DNA of 64,000 nt from JAJYKN01 sp035516155 (GTDB taxonomy: Bacteria; Nitrospirota; UBA9217), in NCBI GenBank assembly GCA_035516155.1, contig DATJAP010000038.1, positions 1 through 64,000 on the forward strand, in the 5' to 3' direction. The position numbers were made by a program, and so were the translations under genes. Of this stretch, positions 50,701-60,255 are shown piece after piece; positions within the stretch are counted from its first letter, which is position 1, and every line of letters begins with the position of its first letter. The notes under the pieces are model-generated. The model worked only from the letters and a program-made list of their open reading frames with translations. It was not told the origin of the DNA and searched no databases.

Positions 50701-50729
50701 TTGTCTTGGATTTCCCGATACAGTATAAT
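50701..50729 (+). promoter_or_regulatory. promoter of the methyltransferase gene
   Basis: TTGTCT (50701-50706), a 17-base spacer and perfect TATAAT (50724-50729), followed 24 bases later by the ATG with its GGAG site. Confidence 0.7.
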
Positions 50730-50753
50730 AAAGAATTCTCGCGGAGAAAATTC

Positions 50754-51377
50754 ATGGATCCTCTTTCGAAAGAGCAGCTTTTATCGTTTTACAACCTGCA
50801 CTACAAAAAATTCGGCGACCGTCCGGAGGCGCTTCGCTGGACGCCGCAGGGCCAGCTCAGGCGGTATCACACGTTCCTCGATATCGCTCCGGACCTGAAC
50901 AGCCAAAAGGTCCTTGATTACGGCTGCGGCATGGCAGATTTTTATAAATTTCTGAAGCGGCGGGGCATCAATGTCCACTACACCGGAGTCGACATCAACG
51001 AAAATTTCATCAATGTAGCAAAAAAGAAATATCCCGAGTGCACGTTCAGGGTGATGAACATCGACGATGACAATCTGGAGGGGTATTACGATTACATTTT
51101 CATCTGCGGGGTCTTCAACCTGCGGGTGCCCGGCGTCCAGGACGACCTTCGGAACGCGCTGGTCACGCTCTTTAAACATTGCAACAAGGCAATGGCGCTG
51201 AGCGCACTGTCGTCACACACGCCGGTCAAGGATGTGGAGCTCAATTTTACGTCGCCCGAGGATATGGTCAAATTCGCCCTCGAAAACTTGTCACCGTCCG
51301 TCGTTCTTAGGCATGACCGCATCCCAAACGACTTCACCCTTTTCGTATATACGTCATACAATGAAATAGAATTGTAG
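50754..51377 (+). CDS. SAM-dependent methyltransferase (class I)
   Basis: 207 residues. SAM-binding motif I VLDYGCGMADFYKFL, motif II YTGVDINENFI, motif III-like YYDYIFICGVFNLR. The N-terminal YNLHYKKFGDRPEALRW and C-terminal HDRIPNDFTLFVY are characteristic of a family I cannot name. ATG at 50754 with GGAG seven bases upstream, preferred over the start open at 50706, which overlaps the promoter. Substrate unknown. Confidence 0.8.
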   Translation: MDPLSKEQLLSFYNLHYKKFGDRPEALRWTPQGQLRRYHTFLDIAPDLNSQKVLDYGCGMADFYKFLKRRGINVHYTGVDINENFINVAKKKYPECTFRVMNIDDDNLEGYYDYIFICGVFNLRVPGVQDDLRNALVTLFKHCNKAMALSALSSHTPVKDVELNFTSPEDMVKFALENLSPSVVLRHDRIPNDFTLFVYTSYNEIEL

Positions 51378-51778
51378 CGGCCCCTTGCGCGGCAGTCGTG
51401 AGATAAACGCCTCATCATCCTTCAGCGGATGCCCTTCGAAAGATACGGCCTGTAGAGCAGGGAACCCGGGCGATGAGCGCCACAGAGGATGCGGCCTTCC
51501 TTGGACAAAATCATTCTTTCTTCTGATCAGAAAAGATATTAAAAAAGTCGCTCCGTGAAAGTCAGCACGCCTATCACCATCCTGGAATCTTCTGCCCTCA
51601 CCTCCTCCGACCGGCATGAGGCTGAGCCGTTTTTATTTTTTGCTACTTTATTCTTAATTTTCGGCCATGTAAAAAGCAGCTGCCTTTCTGTGATATGCTT
51701 TTAATTATATAAAGAATAATGCGAGATCCCCCCTTCCTTTAGGATCACCGCACAACAGAAATGTCGGAGCGTAATAAT
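51378..51778. other. 401-base gap upstream of the efflux operon
   Basis: AT-rich near 51630-51720, where the operon promoter should lie; TATAAA and AATAAT elements are present but no matching -35. The minus-strand frame 51354-51617 (87 codons) has no known domain. Confidence 0.4.
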
Positions 51779-53284
51779 ATGAGAGGCACTTTTCTGGCAA
51801 AAACCTCAATTGCTGCCGTCGCGGGAATGGTAATGACCGCCTGTGCCGTTGGACCGAATTTCCACGCGCCGGCAGCCCCTGACACGACCGTCTACACAGC
51901 AACTGCTCTGCCGTCTGAAACTGTATCTACGTCGGGTACGGGCGGAGTCTCGCAGCGCTTTGCTCTCGGGCAGGACATCCCCGCCCAGTGGTGGACACTG
52001 CTGCATTCAGCGCAGCTAGATGAGCTGATCCGCCGGGCACTGGCTGACAACCCAACACTGGCTGCGGCGCAAGCCACGCTCCGCCAGGCGCAGGAAAATC
52101 TTCGCGCGGTGGTCGGTTCGGCTCTTTTCCCGCGTGTGGATGCCGGCGTTTCGGCTTCCCGGCAGAAAATCTCAGGCGCCGAGTTCGGCGAGCCGTCCAC
52201 CTCGTTCCCCGCCTTTACCCTTTATAATGCTTCGGTGAATGTACAGTACGCGCTCGACCTGTTCGGAGGCGCGCGGCGCGAGCTTGAAGCGCTCCGTTCC
52301 CAGGTCGACTACGAGCGTTTTCAACTGGAAGGCGCCTACCTCACGATCACCTCGAATATCGTAACCGCCGCGATCGAGGAAGCGCTGCAGCGCGCGCAGA
52401 TCCGCGCAACCCGGGAGATCATCGCGGACCAGGAAAAACAGCTCGAGGTGGTCGAGCGCCAGTTCCAGCTCGGGGCGGTGACGCGCGCCGACGTCCTTGC
52501 CCAGCGTGCGCAGCTGGCGCAGACCCAGGCCACGCTGCCGGCTCTGGAAAAAGCGCTGGCGCAGACCCGCCACCAGCTCGCCGTACTGGCCGGCAAACTG
52601 CCGAGCGATGCCGCATCGCTGCCTGAGTTCAACCTCGAAGGGCTGCAGCTGCCGCAGGAGCTGCCGGTCAGCCTGCCGTCGTCCCTTGTCCGGCAGCGCC
52701 CTGACATCCAGGCTTCGGAGGCCCTGCTGCACGCGGCAAGCGCCCAGATCGGCGTGGCCACAGCGGCGATGTATCCGCAGATCACACTCAGCGGCAGCGT
52801 CGGGTGGGAATCGAGCAGTACGGGCAATCTCTTCAGCAGCAACGCAGCAATATGGAGCCTGACCGGAGGGCTGCTGCAGCCCTTGTTTCACGGCGGAGAG
52901 CTGAGTGCCAAACGTCGCGCAGCGGTGGCCGCTTACGACCAGGCCGATGCCCAGTACCGCGCCACGGTGCTTCTCGCCTTCCAGAACGTGGCTGACGTAC
53001 TGCGCGCGCTCGATGCCGATGCGCAGACGCTCAAGGCGCAAACGAACGCCGAAGCGGCGGCGGCCGAGACATTCGATCTTACGCAAAAGCAGTTCCAGCT
53101 CGGAGCGGTGAATTACCTGTCGCTGCTCAACGCAGAGCGCCAGCACCAGGAGGCTCGTATAAACCTGGTTGCCGCACAGGCTGCGCGGTTTGCCGATACT
53201 GCCGCGCTGTTTCAGGCTTTGGGGGGCGGATGGTGGAACAGGACGCCGCAGGCGGAAGCGGCAACGGGTACGAAGCAAGAATGA
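51779..53284 (+). CDS. outer-membrane efflux lipoprotein, NodT/OprM family
   Basis: 501-residue TolC-like channel. Signal peptide with lipobox VMTAC just before VGPNFHAP; two repeated OEP domains (about 55-265 and 270-490). Seen are LIRRALADNPTLAAAQATLRQAQENL, ALDLFGGARRELEALRSQ and SLVRQRPDIQASEALLHAASAQIG. The GGAG at 51765 fits the ATG at 51779. First gene of the efflux operon with an adaptor and an RND pump. Confidence 0.93.
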   Translation: MRGTFLAKTSIAAVAGMVMTACAVGPNFHAPAAPDTTVYTATALPSETVSTSGTGGVSQRFALGQDIPAQWWTLLHSAQLDELIRRALADNPTLAAAQATLRQAQENLRAVVGSALFPRVDAGVSASRQKISGAEFGEPSTSFPAFTLYNASVNVQYALDLFGGARRELEALRSQVDYERFQLEGAYLTITSNIVTAAIEEALQRAQIRATREIIADQEKQLEVVERQFQLGAVTRADVLAQRAQLAQTQATLPALEKALAQTRHQLAVLAGKLPSDAASLPEFNLEGLQLPQELPVSLPSSLVRQRPDIQASEALLHAASAQIGVATAAMYPQITLSGSVGWESSSTGNLFSSNAAIWSLTGGLLQPLFHGGELSAKRRAAVAAYDQADAQYRATVLLAFQNVADVLRALDADAQTLKAQTNAEAAAAETFDLTQKQFQLGAVNYLSLLNAERQHQEARINLVAAQAARFADTAALFQALGGGWWNRTPQAEAATGTKQE

Positions 53285-53408
53285 GGCGCTCCGGTTCGCC
53301 CGGAATGAAGGCGCCTGATAAAGCGATCTGGAAAAAACGCGTCCGGACAATCCGGAATGACAGCAAACAAGTTTTTGACACTCGGCAGTCACCGTGGAGA
53401 TATCTCTT

Positions 53409-54536
53409 ATGGCCAAGCGAATGATCATCATGCTCATAGTCGTCGGCGTTCTGTTCGGCGGCATTTTCGGTTACAAAATATTTCAGAGCCGGATGATGAA
53501 GAAATACGCGTCCCTCCAGCTTCCGCCCGCGACCGTCACCGCGATGAAGGCCGAATATCAGCCCTGGCAGCCGCAGCTCAGGGCAGTGGGAAGCCTGCGC
53601 GCTGTACGCGGCGTAGACGTCACCTGCGAGATTTCCGGGCTGGTACGTTCTCTCCATTTCAAGTCCGGCGACGAGGTCAAGGAGGGGCAGCTCCTGGTCG
53701 AGCTCAATGCTGATGCCGATAGGGCGCAGTTGGAATCGTTCAAGGCAGCGGCGGACCTGGCCCAGACGACCTACGAGCGGGACAAGAAACAGTTTGAAGT
53801 GCAGGCCGTGAGCCAGGCGACACTCGACGCTGAAGCCGACGACCTTAAGAGCAAGAGGGCGCAGGTCGATCAGCAGCAGGCACTCGTGGACAAAAAAACC
53901 ATACGCGCTCCCTTCGCGGGCAAACTCGGAATCAGCACGGTGAACCCCGGTCAGTACCTGAATCCGGGCGACAAGATTGTCACGCTTCAGTCGCTCGATT
54001 CACTCTATGTCGACTTTTATCTGCCGCAGCAGGAACTATCCCATGTGGCAATCGGCCAGGCAGTCATCGTCAAGACCGACACTTATCCGGGCCGAACCTT
54101 CAGCGGCAGGATAACGACGGTCGATCCGAAGGTGGATCCTGATACGCGGAATTTCCAGGCTGAGGCGCTGATCAGCAATTCCCGCCATGCGCTCCTGCCA
54201 GGCATGTTCGCGTCAATCGAGGTCCAGTCCGGCGCAGTACAGCGCTACCTGACGCTGCCGCAGACAGCGGTGACCTATAACCCCTACGGCGATACCATCT
54301 TCATCGTCGAGGAAGGCGCCAAAGGGTCCGGCAACAAGGCGCTCCTGACCGTGAAACAATCATTCATTTCCGTGGGAGAGACGCGCGGAGATCAAGTGGC
54401 GATCCTGACAGGTCTCAAGGAAGGCGAGATGGTGGTGACCAGCGGCCAATTAAAACTCAGAAACGGCAGCCCTGTAGTCATTGACAATAAGGTCCAGCCG
54501 TCCAATGAAGTGGCGCCGAAGCCGGTGGACCAGTAA
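53409..54536 (+). CDS. RND periplasmic adaptor protein (HlyD/MFP family)
   Basis: 375 residues. One N-terminal membrane anchor (IIMLIVVGVLFGGIFGYKIF), a biotinyl-lipoyl domain around SGLVRSLHFKSGDEVKEGQLL, an alpha hairpin, and a beta-barrel with PGTFSGRITTVDPKVDPDTRN-type sequence. The N-terminal lacks a lipobox. It bridges the pump and the OprM-like channel. Ribosome-binding GGAG lies nine bases before the ATG at 53409. Confidence 0.93.
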   Translation: MAKRMIIMLIVVGVLFGGIFGYKIFQSRMMKKYASLQLPPATVTAMKAEYQPWQPQLRAVGSLRAVRGVDVTCEISGLVRSLHFKSGDEVKEGQLLVELNADADRAQLESFKAAADLAQTTYERDKKQFEVQAVSQATLDAEADDLKSKRAQVDQQQALVDKKTIRAPFAGKLGISTVNPGQYLNPGDKIVTLQSLDSLYVDFYLPQQELSHVAIGQAVIVKTDTYPGRTFSGRITTVDPKVDPDTRNFQAEALISNSRHALLPGMFASIEVQSGAVQRYLTLPQTAVTYNPYGDTIFIVEEGAKGSGNKALLTVKQSFISVGETRGDQVAILTGLKEGEMVVTSGQLKLRNGSPVVIDNKVQPSNEVAPKPVDQ

Positions 54537-54599
54537 GACAGTTTTTTGAGATGGGGGTTTTGCAAAAAAGAGGGATGAAGCGGCATTAAGGGTTTTCTC

Positions 54600-57500
54600 A
54601 TGAAATTTACCGATCTCTTCATAAAGCGTCCGGTGCTCGCGACCGTAGTCAGCCTGCTGATTTTGGTACTGGGTCTGCGTTCGGCCGGGGTCCTTCCGAT
54701 TCGCCAGTATCCGTTGACCCAAAACGCGGTCGTGACGGTTACAACGACCTTTTACGGCGCCGATCCGGCGCTGGTGGCCGGATTCATCACAACACCGCTC
54801 GAAAATTCAATCGCCCAGGCCAACGGTATCGACTACCTCACCTCGTCGAGCATGCTGAGCGTAAGCTCGATCCAGGCCAGCCTGCGCTTGAACTACGACC
54901 CGAACAAGGCCTTGACTGAGATCAACACGAGGGTCAACGCGGTTCTGAATCAGCTGCCGCAGGGTGCGCAGCAACCGGTAATCACCATCGCCGTGGGCGA
55001 GACTATCGATTCCATGTATATCGGGTTCTACAGTAAAGTGCTGCCCACGAATCAGATTACCGACTATCTCATCCGGGTGGTCCAGCCCAAGCTGCAGGCC
55101 GTTGACGGCGTGCAGACTGCCGAGATTCTCGGCCAGCGCCGCTTTGCGCTGCGGGCCTGGCTCAACCCGGACAAGATGGCCGCCTACGGTGTAAGCGGCA
55201 CGGATGTAAGCAATGCCCTGGCGGCGAACGACTTCATCTCTGCTGTCGGCCGCACCAAAGGTCAGATGGTGACCGTCGATCTCACGGCAGACACAGGCCT
55301 GCATTCGGCCGAGGAATTCAGAAACTTGGCCATCAAGTCGAAAAACGGCGCTATCGTCCGTCTCGGTGATGTCGCCACTGTATCGCTCGGCTCGGAAGAT
55401 TACGATACCGCTGTTTCTTTTGACGGCCAGAGCGCCGTCTATGTCGGTATCCAAGTGGCGCCCACTGCCAACCTGCTCACGGTGATCGACGGTGTTCGCA
55501 AGGCGTTCCCCGCAATCGCCCAGCAGCTGCCCGAGGGCCTCGCAGGGCGCATCGTGTACGACGCCACCAAGTACGTGAACAGCTCGATTCACGAAGTGAT
55601 CGTCACGCTGGTGGAAGCGCTTCTGATTGTGACGGTCGTGATATTCCTGTTCCTCGGCTCCATCAGGTCCGTCATCATTCCGACGATCGCCATGCCTCTG
55701 TCCCTGATTGGTGCCTTCTTCATCATGCTGATTCTCGGTTATACGATCAACCTGCTCACGCTTCTTGCGCTTGTGCTCGCCATCGGGCTCGTGGTGGACG
55801 ACGCCATCATCGTGGTGGAAAACGTGCACCGCCATATGGAAGCCGGCATGAAGCCACTACCCGCGGCAATCCTGGGCGCGCGCGAGCTGGCTGGTCCGAT
55901 TGTTGCGATCTCGGTAGTGCTCATCGCCGTGTATGTGCCCATTGGCTTCATGGGGGGGCTCACCGGAGCGCTGTTCACCGAATTCGCCTATACCCTGGCC
56001 GGCGCCGTCGCGGTGTCAGCAATCATCGCCCTGACGTTGTCTCCGATGATGAGTTCGCGGTTCCTGAAGCCCTCTGATCACGGCGGGCAGAGCAGGTTCG
56101 CGTCTTTCATCGACAGCCAGTTCAGCACTCTGCGGCGCGCCTATGAACGGGTGCTGCACGGAGCGCTTAATTCCCTGCCGGTCATTGGCGTCTTCGGCGC
56201 CATCATTCTGATCAGCATCTATTTCCTCTATGCCTCTTCGAAGAGTGAACTCGCGCCGCTGGAGGACCAAGGCATCATTATCAGCCTGGGTACAGGGGCT
56301 CCCGATGCAAGTCTTGACCAGACGCAGCTTTTCTCCAGGCAAGTGTATCAGGCCTTTGTTTCGTACCCGGAAACAGACCATGTGTTCCAGTTCGACGGCA
56401 TCAGTGGGCTCAACTCGACCATTGCAGGTATGGTCCTGAAACCCTGGGAGGAACGTAAACGCACGGCGGACCAAATCCAGCCGCTGGTGCAGGCGGATCT
56501 CGGCCGAATCGCGGGCTTGCGCAGTGTCGCCTTCCAGCGCTCGCCCTTGCCTGGTTCGGGACGTGGCCTGCCTGTTCAGTTCGTGATCGGCACCACGGAG
56601 CCGTTCGAGCGGCTGAACAACGTGTCCCTGGCGCTCATGGGCAAGGCATATGCCAGTGGCATGTTCGCGTTCCTCGACAGCGACCTGAAGATCGACAAGC
56701 CACAAACAACGGTGGAGTTCGACCGCGATAAGGCGGCTCAGCTTGGTTTGACCATGAGCGACGTGGGTGGTGCACTGGGTTCCATGCTCGGGGGCGGGTA
56801 TGTCAATTACTTCAGCCTTGCCGGGCGCTCCTACAAGGTGATACCCCAGGTGATGCAGCGCGACCGCTTGAACGCCGCGCAGCTGCAGAACTACTACATC
56901 ACGAAACCGGGAGGGGAAGCGATCCCCCTATCGACGGTCACCAGCCTCAAAACAGCCGTGGTTCCTGAATCGCTCAACCATTTTCAGCAGCTCAATGCCG
57001 CCACGCTCTCCGGCGTAACAGCTCCCGGTGTCACGCAGGGGGAGGCGCTCGAGACGCTAAAAAAAATCGCGGCGCAAGTGCTGCCCCAGGGCTACAGCAT
57101 CGATTATGCCGGCCAGTCGCGGCAATATGTACAGGAATCGAGCGCGTTGCTCGTCACGTTCGTGTTTTCGCTGATCATCATATTCCTCTCCCTTGCGGCG
57201 CTGTTCGAGAGTTTCCGTGATCCCTTCACCGTGCTCGTCAGCGTGCCCATGTCGATTTGCGGAGCCATGATTTTTATCAGCATCGGCGTCGGCGGCGCAA
57301 GCTTGAATATCTATTCCGAGGTGGGCCTGGTAACGCTCATTGGTCTCATCAGCAAGCATGGCATTCTGATTGTGCAATTCGCCAACGATATGCAGCGGGA
57401 GGGCAAAAGCAAACGTGAAGCCATTGAGATGGCCGCCGCCATACGGCTCCGGCCGATTCTGATGACCACGGCCGCGATGGTCTTGGGCGTGCTGCCGCTG

Positions 57501-57683
57501 GTGACGGCATCTGGTGCGGGCGCGGCGGGCCGTTTCAATATGGGGTTGGTGATCATGACCGGGATCTCGATCGGCACACTGTTCACGCTGTTCGTGGTGC
57601 CGGCGATGTACCTGTTCCTCGCCGCCGAGCATGCGAAAAATGCGGCTGTTGAAGAACCTTCCATGGGAGAGCAGACGCCATGA
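54600..57683 (+). CDS. RND multidrug efflux pump, HAE1 family
   Basis: 1027 residues, full-length AcrB/MexF-type pump: 12 membrane helices and two large periplasmic loops. Seen are FIKRPVLATVVSLLILVLG at the start, the proton-relay pair in LAIGLVVDDAIIVVENVHRH, and the second-half LIGLISKHGILIVQFANDMQ followed by RLRPILMTTAAMVLGVLPL. It starts 63 bases after the adaptor gene. Drug, dye or metabolite export; substrate not predictable. Confidence 0.95.
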   Translation: MKFTDLFIKRPVLATVVSLLILVLGLRSAGVLPIRQYPLTQNAVVTVTTTFYGADPALVAGFITTPLENSIAQANGIDYLTSSSMLSVSSIQASLRLNYDPNKALTEINTRVNAVLNQLPQGAQQPVITIAVGETIDSMYIGFYSKVLPTNQITDYLIRVVQPKLQAVDGVQTAEILGQRRFALRAWLNPDKMAAYGVSGTDVSNALAANDFISAVGRTKGQMVTVDLTADTGLHSAEEFRNLAIKSKNGAIVRLGDVATVSLGSEDYDTAVSFDGQSAVYVGIQVAPTANLLTVIDGVRKAFPAIAQQLPEGLAGRIVYDATKYVNSSIHEVIVTLVEALLIVTVVIFLFLGSIRSVIIPTIAMPLSLIGAFFIMLILGYTINLLTLLALVLAIGLVVDDAIIVVENVHRHMEAGMKPLPAAILGARELAGPIVAISVVLIAVYVPIGFMGGLTGALFTEFAYTLAGAVAVSAIIALTLSPMMSSRFLKPSDHGGQSRFASFIDSQFSTLRRAYERVLHGALNSLPVIGVFGAIILISIYFLYASSKSELAPLEDQGIIISLGTGAPDASLDQTQLFSRQVYQAFVSYPETDHVFQFDGISGLNSTIAGMVLKPWEERKRTADQIQPLVQADLGRIAGLRSVAFQRSPLPGSGRGLPVQFVIGTTEPFERLNNVSLALMGKAYASGMFAFLDSDLKIDKPQTTVEFDRDKAAQLGLTMSDVGGALGSMLGGGYVNYFSLAGRSYKVIPQVMQRDRLNAAQLQNYYITKPGGEAIPLSTVTSLKTAVVPESLNHFQQLNAATLSGVTAPGVTQGEALETLKKIAAQVLPQGYSIDYAGQSRQYVQESSALLVTFVFSLIIIFLSLAALFESFRDPFTVLVSVPMSICGAMIFISIGVGGASLNIYSEVGLVTLIGLISKHGILIVQFANDMQREGKSKREAIEMAAAIRLRPILMTTAAMVLGVLPLVTASGAGAAGRFNMGLVIMTGISIGTLFTLFVVPAMYLFLAAEHAKNAAVEEPSMGEQTP

Positions 57684-58627
57684 AAAAACGCAAGCTGGGA
57701 AATTCAGGTATTGAAATCTATCCTCTTGCCCTCGGAGGAAACGTCTTCGGCTGGACCGTCGATGAATCAACGGCATTCGGCATCCTCGATGCCTTCGTAG
57801 GTGCGGGAGGCAATCTGATCGATACTGCCGACACCTACTCAACGTGGGTCGCCGGACACAAGGGTGGAGAATCGGAAACCATAATCGGGAAATGGTTGAA
57901 GAGAAGCGGAAACCGGGGCAGGGTCATCATCGCAACAAAGGTCGGAAGCGAAATGGGCCCGGGCAGGAAAGGACTGTCCAAAGTTTATATCCTGCGCGCC
58001 GTGGAGGAATCGCTGCGCCGGCTCCAAACAAACGTTATTGATCTCTATCAGTCCCATAAGGACGATCCCGGCACGCCTGTGGAAGAGACGCTGGAAGCAT
58101 ATGCCCGTCTGTTCAAAGAGGGCAAGGTACGGGCCATCGGTGCCTCCAATTTCAGCGCTGAACGGCTTTCGCAGTCTTTGCAGGCCAGCAAGGAACGGGG
58201 ATATCCAGCCTATCAAAGCTTGCAGCCAAGATACAATCTCTATGACCGCGCCGAATATGAGCAAACGCTCGAACCGTTCTGCCGTGAAAACGGGCTGGGC
58301 GTGATAGCCTATTATTCGCTGGCCAGCGGCTTTCTTACAGGCAAGTACCGTTCGGAAAATGACCTGACCAAGAGCATCCGCGGCCAGGGAGTCAGATTGT
58401 ACATGAACGAGCGGGGTTTCCGCATTCTCGAGGCCCTGGACCAGGTTGCCAAAAAATATGACACAAAACCTGCGACCATCTCGCTTGCCTGGCTGATATC
58501 CCGGCCGGGGATCACCGCCCCTATCGCCAGCGCTACGAGCATAGAGCAATTGAGCGATCTCACAGCCGCCACACGGCTTGATATAGATGATTCTTCCCTT
58601 GCGCTGCTGAACAAGGCGAGCGCTTAA
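57680..58627 (+). CDS. aldo/keto reductase
   Basis: 315-residue (beta/alpha)8 NADPH-dependent reductase. Active-site Asp-Tyr in LIDTADTYSTWVAG, Lys in IIATKVGSEM, His in YQSHKDDPGTPVEETL, and the cofactor part GIIAPIASATS-like (GITAPIASATSIEQL). YghZ/Tas-like subgroup. The ATG overlaps the pump stop by 4 bases, so the two are translationally coupled; a role in aldehyde detoxification along with efflux is possible. Confidence 0.92.
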   Translation: MKKRKLGNSGIEIYPLALGGNVFGWTVDESTAFGILDAFVGAGGNLIDTADTYSTWVAGHKGGESETIIGKWLKRSGNRGRVIIATKVGSEMGPGRKGLSKVYILRAVEESLRRLQTNVIDLYQSHKDDPGTPVEETLEAYARLFKEGKVRAIGASNFSAERLSQSLQASKERGYPAYQSLQPRYNLYDRAEYEQTLEPFCRENGLGVIAYYSLASGFLTGKYRSENDLTKSIRGQGVRLYMNERGFRILEALDQVAKKYDTKPATISLAWLISRPGITAPIASATSIEQLSDLTAATRLDIDDSSLALLNKASA

Positions 58628-58651
58628 AAAATCACCGTAAAATAATACGGT
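58626..58651 (-). terminator. terminator facing the efflux operon (minus strand)
   Basis: On the minus strand ACCGTA pairs with TACGGT around six bases, followed by GA and six Ts. It directly abuts the aldo/keto reductase stop and would stop antisense transcription entering the efflux operon. No gene is clear upstream on the minus strand (58632-58931 is open but has no domain). Confidence 0.5.
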
Positions 58652-59064
58652 CAATGCGTGATCTCATGAGCGGGGAGAAATGCCCTGATGGGAAAAATAC
58701 CATGATCTGTCTCCTAACAGTCCTGAGAAGACAGCAGAGCTCAGCTGCGGTAACTCCTGGCATAAGCAAAAAGCCCCCGACCATAACGAAGCGTGGAGAT
58801 CCGCAATCATAAAAAGATCTGATGAGCTCGAACAGATCCCCCGACATATCTGACCCGCGCTGGCCCTCGCACTGATCAATCTCTGGATGTTTCTCGCTGG
58901 CGGACAACCGGCAGGTGAAGCGCACAACCAATCTTCCTTTTATTGTATTAATCTGAATTCTTCACGATTCCCGTGGTCCCTTCCATTTGACAGTTTCGCT
59001 ATTTGGTGTTAAGTTTTATTTAAGAGGACATGAAAATATTTCTTTCCGGCAAAGGGGGGTAAGT
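58652..59064. other. gap upstream of the hpf gene
   Basis: Two overlapping minus-strand frames (58632-58931 and 58664-58927) have no recognisable domain. No other feature seen beyond the hpf ribosome-binding site AAAGGGGGG. Confidence 0.35.
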
Positions 59065-59598
59065 ATGAGAATTCCTTTACAAATTACGTTTCGGAATATC
59101 CCCAAGTCTGAAGCAATTGAAGCGAGTATCAACGAAAAAGCGGCCAAGCTGGACCGATTCTACGACAGAATTATGAGTTGCAGAGTCGTGGTGGAAGAAT
59201 CGCAACGCAGGCACCATCAGGGTAAACTGTACAGTGTTCGTATCGACATAACCGTTCCCAGCAAGGAACTAGCCGTCAGCCGCCAGGAAAATGAGGACGT
59301 CTATGTGGCCGTCCGCGACGCTTTTGACGTGGCGGCAAGGCTTCTCGAAGAGCATGCGTGCCGGATCCAAGGCGAAGTTAAGTCTCATGAAACAATGCCA
59401 ACGGGCCGTATTGTGAGGATATTCCCGGGCGAGGCTTACGGCTTTATTAAAACAGCGGATAACCGTGAGATTTATTTTCACCGCAACAGTGTCCTCAATG
59501 AGGAGTTCAGCAAGCTGAAATTCGGTGCCGAAGTTACGTTCATCGAGGAACAGGGAAAGGAGGGGCCTCAAGCCGCGCGGGTTGCAATCGCGAAGTGA
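59065..59598 (+). CDS. hpf: ribosome hibernation factor fused to a cold-shock domain
   Basis: 177 residues. N-terminal HPF/RaiA domain (1 to about 105: MRIPLQITFRNIPKSEAIE, VYVAVRDAFDVAARLLEEH), C-terminal cold-shock domain (about 110-177: GRIVRIFPGEAYGFIKTADN, EIYFHRNSVLNEEFSKLKFG). It likely stabilises idle ribosomes and binds RNA. The first domain lacks the long-HPF dimerisation tail. ATG at 59065 after an AAAGGGGGG stretch, rather than the upstream TTG at 58987. Confidence 0.9.
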   Translation: MRIPLQITFRNIPKSEAIEASINEKAAKLDRFYDRIMSCRVVVEESQRRHHQGKLYSVRIDITVPSKELAVSRQENEDVYVAVRDAFDVAARLLEEHACRIQGEVKSHETMPTGRIVRIFPGEAYGFIKTADNREIYFHRNSVLNEEFSKLKFGAEVTFIEEQGKEGPQAARVAIAK

Positions 59599-59723
59599 GG
59601 TGGCCACGATGAGGGAAATTTCACTCAGCTGAAAGTCCGGGAGGGCGAATCCTTGAGAGGATGAGGGATGAGCTTATTACGTTGAAGACTGACCATAGTG
59701 AAAGAGAAGGAAGGAAACAGCAG

Positions 59724-59759
59724 AAGCGGCAAAGATCATTCTTGCCGCTTTTCGTTTTT
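59724..59759 (+). terminator. terminator downstream of hpf
   Basis: AAGCGGCAA (59724-59732) pairs with TTGCCGCTT (59742-59750) around nine bases, followed by TTCGTTTTT. The rest of 59599-60134 has one frame (59698-59985) that begins inside this terminator region and shows no domain. Confidence 0.75.
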
Positions 59760-60134
59760 ACCGTGCATCCAAAATTGCATGAGAGAGAGGCAAATGTTTG
59801 TCTACCTCGAACCAAAGCAATATTTATCCGGTTGCCTTGAAACCAGCGGCTTTTATCACCACATGAAAAGACGGAGTTTTACGGCGCCGGCAATAAAACG
59901 GTCAGGTAGGTTAGGCAAAAAAAGGCTCCTCTTGCCCACCAGAGTATCGATCAGATCGATGAGCGAGGAAGAACGTTCAGCCTAATCTACGGAATTCAGT
60001 TCCCTGGAAAGCCGATATATGATAGGGTCCACAATGATCTTTACCCGCCTCGCTTCAATCAAAAACATCCAGGAAGGGGCCGGTTTGACTTCTGAAGCCT
60101 CTTCTAACGCGGCCCCGTTTCCCTATTAAAGCTC

Positions 60135-60164
60135 TTGACAATGAACAGGTTCTCCCGGTATAAG
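60135..60164 (+). promoter_or_regulatory. htpG promoter
   Basis: Perfect TTGACA (60135-60140), an 18-base spacer and TATAAG (60159-60164), about 90 bases upstream of the htpG ATG. It looks like a vegetative sigma-70 promoter; I see no CIRCE repeat. Confidence 0.65.
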
Positions 60165-60255
60165 TATTTCCGTCTCATTTAGGGACGGTTACCGCTCCGC
60201 CATAGGCAGCGGGTATCTCTCCCCCCCTGAGAACAATAACTACCGAGGTGACGCC

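Noticed and set aside
58632..58931. 99-codon ORF (minus) after the aldo/keto reductase gene
   Set aside because: No recognisable domain and no clear ribosome-binding site; only the terminator at its end gives it any support.
59698..59985. 95-codon ORF (plus) downstream of hpf
   Set aside because: It reads through the terminator hairpin at 59724-59759 and has no domain.
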